Of a stretch of 8,475 bases of DNA, positions 6,334-8,475 are shown in pieces (within the stretch, counting starts at the first letter, position 1; each line of letters begins with the position of its first letter). The notes below the pieces were generated by a model. That model was not told the DNA's origin and searched no databases. It was given only the letters and a program-made list of their open reading frames with translations. Where the stretch lies: the NCBI GenBank assembly GCA_947371645.1, contig CANBQJ010000164.1:1-8475 (forward strand), in the 5' to 3' direction. A program made the position numbers and the translations under genes. Origin of the DNA: Burkholderiales bacterium. Its GTDB lineage: Bacteria > Pseudomonadota > Gammaproteobacteria > Burkholderiales > Burkholderiaceae.

Positions 6334-7491
6334 ATGCGAAGTTGCCCAGCAGCCCTGACACCTGACACGCGCGACCCGCCGCCCCAGCCTTTGAGCCCGC
6401 CACCTGACACCCCACCGACGGCCCCATGGGTGGCCGTCCCCAGCGCCTGCGCAGAACTGACCGAGCTCAACCGGCTCATCGAGCTGGGTGGCCCTCACCT
6501 GCGGCCAGAGCGCCTTTGCCAGGTCGACGTGGCCGGCCAGTTGCTCGACGTGATCGCCGTGACGCTGGGCAGCACCGACCCGCGCGCGCCCACGCTGGGG
6601 CTGTTCGGCGGCGTGCACGGCCTGGAGCGCATCGGCACCGAGGTGGTGATGGCCTTTTTCAGCAGCCTGGTCCACCGCCTGAAATGGGACGCCTCCCTGC
6701 ACGACCAACTCGCCACCATGCGGCTGGTCATCATGCCCGTGGTCAACCCAGGTGGCTTGTGGCTGGGCACGCGCGCCAACCCCCACGGCGTCGACCTGAT
6801 GCGCAACTCACCCGTGGAATCCGAAGAAGACGTGCCCTTCCTGGTGGGCGGCCAGCGCCTGAGTGCCGCCCTGCCCTGGTACCGAGGCCCTGCCGGGCAG
6901 CCCATGCAGGATGAAGCTGCGGCCCTGTGCCAGGTGGTTCGCGAGCACATGTTGTGCAGTGACTTTGCCCTGGCCCTGGACTGCCACTCCGGCTTTGGCG
7001 TGCAAGACCGCATCTGGTTCCCGTATGCCCACACCACCAGGCCGGTTCACCACCTGGCCGAGTTGCATGCCCTGCACCGCGTCTACGACCAGAGCAACCC
7101 GCACCACCACTACATCTTCGAGCCGCAAAGCGTGCAGTACCTGACCCACGGCGACTTGTGGGACCACCTCTACCGGGTCAGCCTGGAGGGGCCAGGTGAC
7201 GAGCTTGCCCAGGTCTTCCTGCCGCTGACGCTGGAGATGGGCTCCTGGCTTTGGATCAAGAAGAACCCCCGCCAGCTCTTCAACCGCCACGGCATCTTCA
7301 ACCCGCTGATCGGCCACCGCCACCAGCGGGTGCTGCGCCGCCACACGCCCTGGCTGGAGTTCCTGATGCGCGCCACCGCCAGCCACAGCCGCTGGCGGCC
7401 CGCCGAGCATGAGCGCGACCTGCACCACCGCCAGGCCCTGGCGCGCTGGTACCCGGGCCAAGCTCGGCGCAAAGGCCTGGTCCGCCCATGA
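6334..7491 (+). CDS. M14-type zinc carboxypeptidase/deacylase, substrate unknown
   Basis: This appears to be a zinc-dependent hydrolase of the carboxypeptidase A / succinylglutamate desuccinylase fold, cytoplasmic by its lack of a signal peptide. The metal-binding H-x-x-E is in FGGVHGLERIG (His95, Glu98). The third ligand is probably His218 in LALDCHSGFG, and the catalytic Glu is probably Glu301 in LPLTLEMGSW. VVNPGGLWLGTRANPHGVDL (136-155) with MRNSP following holds the Asn-Arg pair that binds the substrate carboxylate in M14 enzymes (Arg157-Asn158). The 385 residues from the ATG at 6334 include a Pro-rich first 30 residues that looks non-conserved. No Shine-Dalgarno precedes this ATG; a GTG at 6430 (residue 33) is the main alternative start. 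An in-frame stop at 6289 limits extension upstream. The substrate cannot be assigned: a peptide, amidated amino acid or muropeptide are all possible. The hydrolase gene follows after 36 bases. Confidence 0.88.
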   Translation: MRSCPAALTPDTRDPPPQPLSPPPDTPPTAPWVAVPSACAELTELNRLIELGGPHLRPERLCQVDVAGQLLDVIAVTLGSTDPRAPTLGLFGGVHGLERIGTEVVMAFFSSLVHRLKWDASLHDQLATMRLVIMPVVNPGGLWLGTRANPHGVDLMRNSPVESEEDVPFLVGGQRLSAALPWYRGPAGQPMQDEAAALCQVVREHMLCSDFALALDCHSGFGVQDRIWFPYAHTTRPVHHLAELHALHRVYDQSNPHHHYIFEPQSVQYLTHGDLWDHLYRVSLEGPGDELAQVFLPLTLEMGSWLWIKKNPRQLFNRHGIFNPLIGHRHQRVLRRHTPWLEFLMRATASHSRWRPAEHERDLHHRQALARWYPGQARRKGLVRP

Positions 7492-7527
7492 AGCCACTGC
7501 CACGCCCCCAGCCACCGGATTCACGCC

Positions 7528-8358
7528 ATGCCCACGCCGCCTGAACACGCCGCCAACGAGACCTGGGTGCTGCTGCGCGGCCTCATGCGCGAACACGGCC
7601 ACTGGGGCGACTTTCCTGCGCGCCTGGCCGCCGCCACCGGCGCACGGCAGGTCCTCACCCCGGACTTGCCCGGCAACGGCCTGCTGCACACCCAGACCAG
7701 CCCCACCCGCATCGCCGACATGGTGGACGCCTGCCGCGCGCAGGTGCGCCAGGCCCTGGGCCCCGATGCCGGCCCGGTGCGCGTGCTGAGCATCTCGATG
7801 GGCGGCATGCTGGCCACGGCCTGGGCGCATCAGCACCCTCACGAGCTGGCCAGCCTGTGCCTCATGGCCAGCAGCATGCGGCCCTTCAGCCCCTTGTGGC
7901 AGCGGCTGCGCCCGGTGCACTGGCCACGCATCCTGGGCCTGCTGTCCAGCGGCGCATCAGACCAGGAATGGGAGCTCGCCATCCTGCAGATGACCACCTG
8001 CAGCCCGCAAGCAGCATGGGCCCTGCCTGACTGGCTGGCCATACGCCAGCAACGCCCCGTGCGCACGGCCAACGCCCTGCGTCAGCTGCTGGCCGCCGCC
8101 CGTTTTCGGGCCCCTTTGCAGGCCCCCGCCGTGCCCACATTGATCTTGTGCGGTGCGCAAGATGCGCTGGTCGACCCGCGCTGCTCGGCGGCCATTGCCC
8201 AAGCCTGGGGCTGCGCCTTGCACACGCACCCTGACGCTGGCCATGACCTGCCGCTGGACGCGCCGCAATGGGTCATCGACACCTTGCTTGACACACTGCT
8301 CAATGGACGCCCCACAAACCAGAAACCCCCTGCCCGCACAAGGCAGACAGGGGGTTGA
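7528..8358 (+). CDS. Alpha/beta hydrolase with an S-x-S-x-G nucleophile elbow
   Basis: This is a cytoplasmic alpha/beta-fold hydrolase of 276 residues with no signal peptide. VLLRGLMREHGHWGDFP (14-30) is the first strand and oxyanion region; L-R-G-L-x-R-E-x-x-H-W is seen in a group of uncharacterised proteobacterial hydrolases. TPDLPGNG (44-51) is the usual post-strand turn. The nucleophile elbow is VLSISMGGMLA at about 86-96, with Ser90 as nucleophile and Ser88 where the first Gly of G-x-S-x-G normally stands. The acid is Asp212 or Asp216 (CGAQDALVDP) and the base His239 (DAGHDLPLDAP). The substrate is unknown; an ester or thioester is likely. The ATG is the only usable start, because an in-frame TGA, which is the M14 stop itself, lies 36 bases upstream. 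The ribosome site is weak (GGA). The last 11 codons double as the tRNA-Ser terminator. Confidence 0.88.
   Translation: MPTPPEHAANETWVLLRGLMREHGHWGDFPARLAAATGARQVLTPDLPGNGLLHTQTSPTRIADMVDACRAQVRQALGPDAGPVRVLSISMGGMLATAWAHQHPHELASLCLMASSMRPFSPLWQRLRPVHWPRILGLLSSGASDQEWELAILQMTTCSPQAAWALPDWLAIRQQRPVRTANALRQLLAAARFRAPLQAPAVPTLILCGAQDALVDPRCSAAIAQAWGCALHTHPDAGHDLPLDAPQWVIDTLLDTLLNGRPTNQKPPARTRQTGG
8324..8356 (-). terminator. Probable rho-independent terminator of tRNA-Ser, inside the hydrolase C-terminus
   Basis: AACCCCCTG (8324-8332) and CAGGGGGTT (8348-8356) form a perfect nine-pair stem around a 15-base loop that can also fold (CTGCC with GGCAG). Read on the minus strand, the stem starts six bases after the tRNA 3' end and is followed by TTTCTGGTTTG, a moderate U-rich tail. 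Read on the plus strand only two T residues belong to the stem end, so it fits the tRNA direction better. It overlaps hydrolase codons 266-276 and the stop, and may also cap the hydrolase mRNA. Confidence 0.65.
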
Positions 8359-8361
8359 ATC

Positions 8362-8452
8362 TGGCGGAAACGGAGGGATTCGAACCCTCGATACGCTTTT
8401 GGCGTATGCTCCCTTAGCAGGGGAGTACCTTCGACCACTCGGCCACGTTTCC
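8362..8452 (-). tRNA. tRNA-Ser(GCU), CCA end encoded
   Basis: This is a class II tRNA of 91 bases including CCA. The acceptor stem GGAAACG pairs with CGTTTCC, followed by discriminator G and CCA. The D-arm contains GGCCGAGTGGTCGAAGG. The anticodon stem CTCCC/GGGAG carries the seven-base loop CTGCTAA, so the anticodon is GCU (bases 8418-8416), reading AGC and AGU. The long variable arm ATACGC-CAAAA-GCGTAT is typical of serine tRNAs. The T-arm is GAGGG-TTCGAAT-CCCTC. It converges on the hydrolase gene, with three bases between the hydrolase stop and the CCA end. No integrase or duplicated tRNA end is seen, so it shows no sign of use as an attachment site here. Confidence 0.98.
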
Positions 8453-8465
8453 AACAACGCCTTGG

Positions 8466-8471
8466 ATTCTA
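8466..8471 (-). promoter_or_regulatory. Likely -10 box of the tRNA-Ser promoter
   Basis: The minus strand reads TAGAAT, matching the sigma-70 -10 consensus at five of six positions, 13 bases before the mature tRNA 5' end. Transcription would start around 8459, leaving a short 5' leader for RNase P. The -35 box would lie outside the window. Confidence 0.55.
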
Positions 8472-8475
8472 GCCC

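Noticed and set aside
7376..7398. An eight-pair inverted repeat (CCGCCAGC/GCTGGCGG) near the end of the M14 gene.
   Set aside because: It lies inside coding sequence with no U-run, and repeats of this size are common by chance in G+C-rich genes.
6808..7920. A 370-codon minus-strand frame across the M14 and hydrolase genes.
   Set aside because: It covers two genes whose catalytic motifs are clear on the plus strand. The translation has no recognisable fold or membrane segments and crosses their junction without regard to it.
8362..8452. tRNA-Ser as an integration site for a mobile element.
   Set aside because: No integrase, no repeated copy of the tRNA 3' end and no shift in composition are visible on the side that is in the window.

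Overview
The window is a G+C-rich bacterial chromosome segment. Gene content, codon bias and protein sequences (an LdcA of the type with an ATRGGYGLSR motif, and a Yej-type peptide transporter) point to a betaproteobacterium of the order Burkholderiales, probably near the Comamonadaceae. That placement is an inference from recognised protein style, not from a marker gene. Nothing indicates a plasmid, phage, insertion sequence or CRISPR array.

Bases 1-5806, all on the minus strand, hold a tightly packed gene train read from right to left. It starts with a small secreted protein with a TonB-C-like pattern (5387-5806, GTG start). After 71 bases comes the muropeptide L,D-carboxypeptidase gene ldcA (4350-5315). 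Nine bases further is a family 5 peptide-binding protein of the YejA type (2463-4340), then the permeases yejB (1423-2463) and yejE (378-1430), and the first 127 codons of the ATPase yejF (1-381), cut by the window edge. The last four genes overlap by 1, 8 and 4 bases, a clear sign of one operon with translational coupling. The likely shared job is uptake of peptides from the periplasm, probably cell-wall peptides, with LdcA trimming the terminal D-Ala in the cytoplasm.

Bases 5807-6333 are mostly non-coding. They include possible RNA structure over the start of the small secreted protein, a plausible 45-residue single-pass membrane protein on the minus strand (6071-6208), and a 125-base region between divergent genes (6209-6333).

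Bases 6334-8358, plus strand, hold two enzymes, probably co-transcribed: an M14-type zinc carboxypeptidase/deacylase (6334-7491) and an alpha/beta hydrolase (7528-8358) whose nucleophile elbow reads S-I-S-M-G instead of G-x-S-x-G.

Bases 8362-8452, minus strand, encode tRNA-Ser(GCU) with its CCA end. It faces the hydrolase head-on with three bases between them. Its likely terminator hairpin lies inside the last codons of the hydrolase, and a -10 box is visible at the right edge.

Most of the window is ordinary core metabolism. I found no convincing previously undescribed system. The best leads are the ldcA-yejABEF linkage, the 45-residue membrane protein, the competing hairpins at the GTG start, the nested terminator and the altered hydrolase motif.
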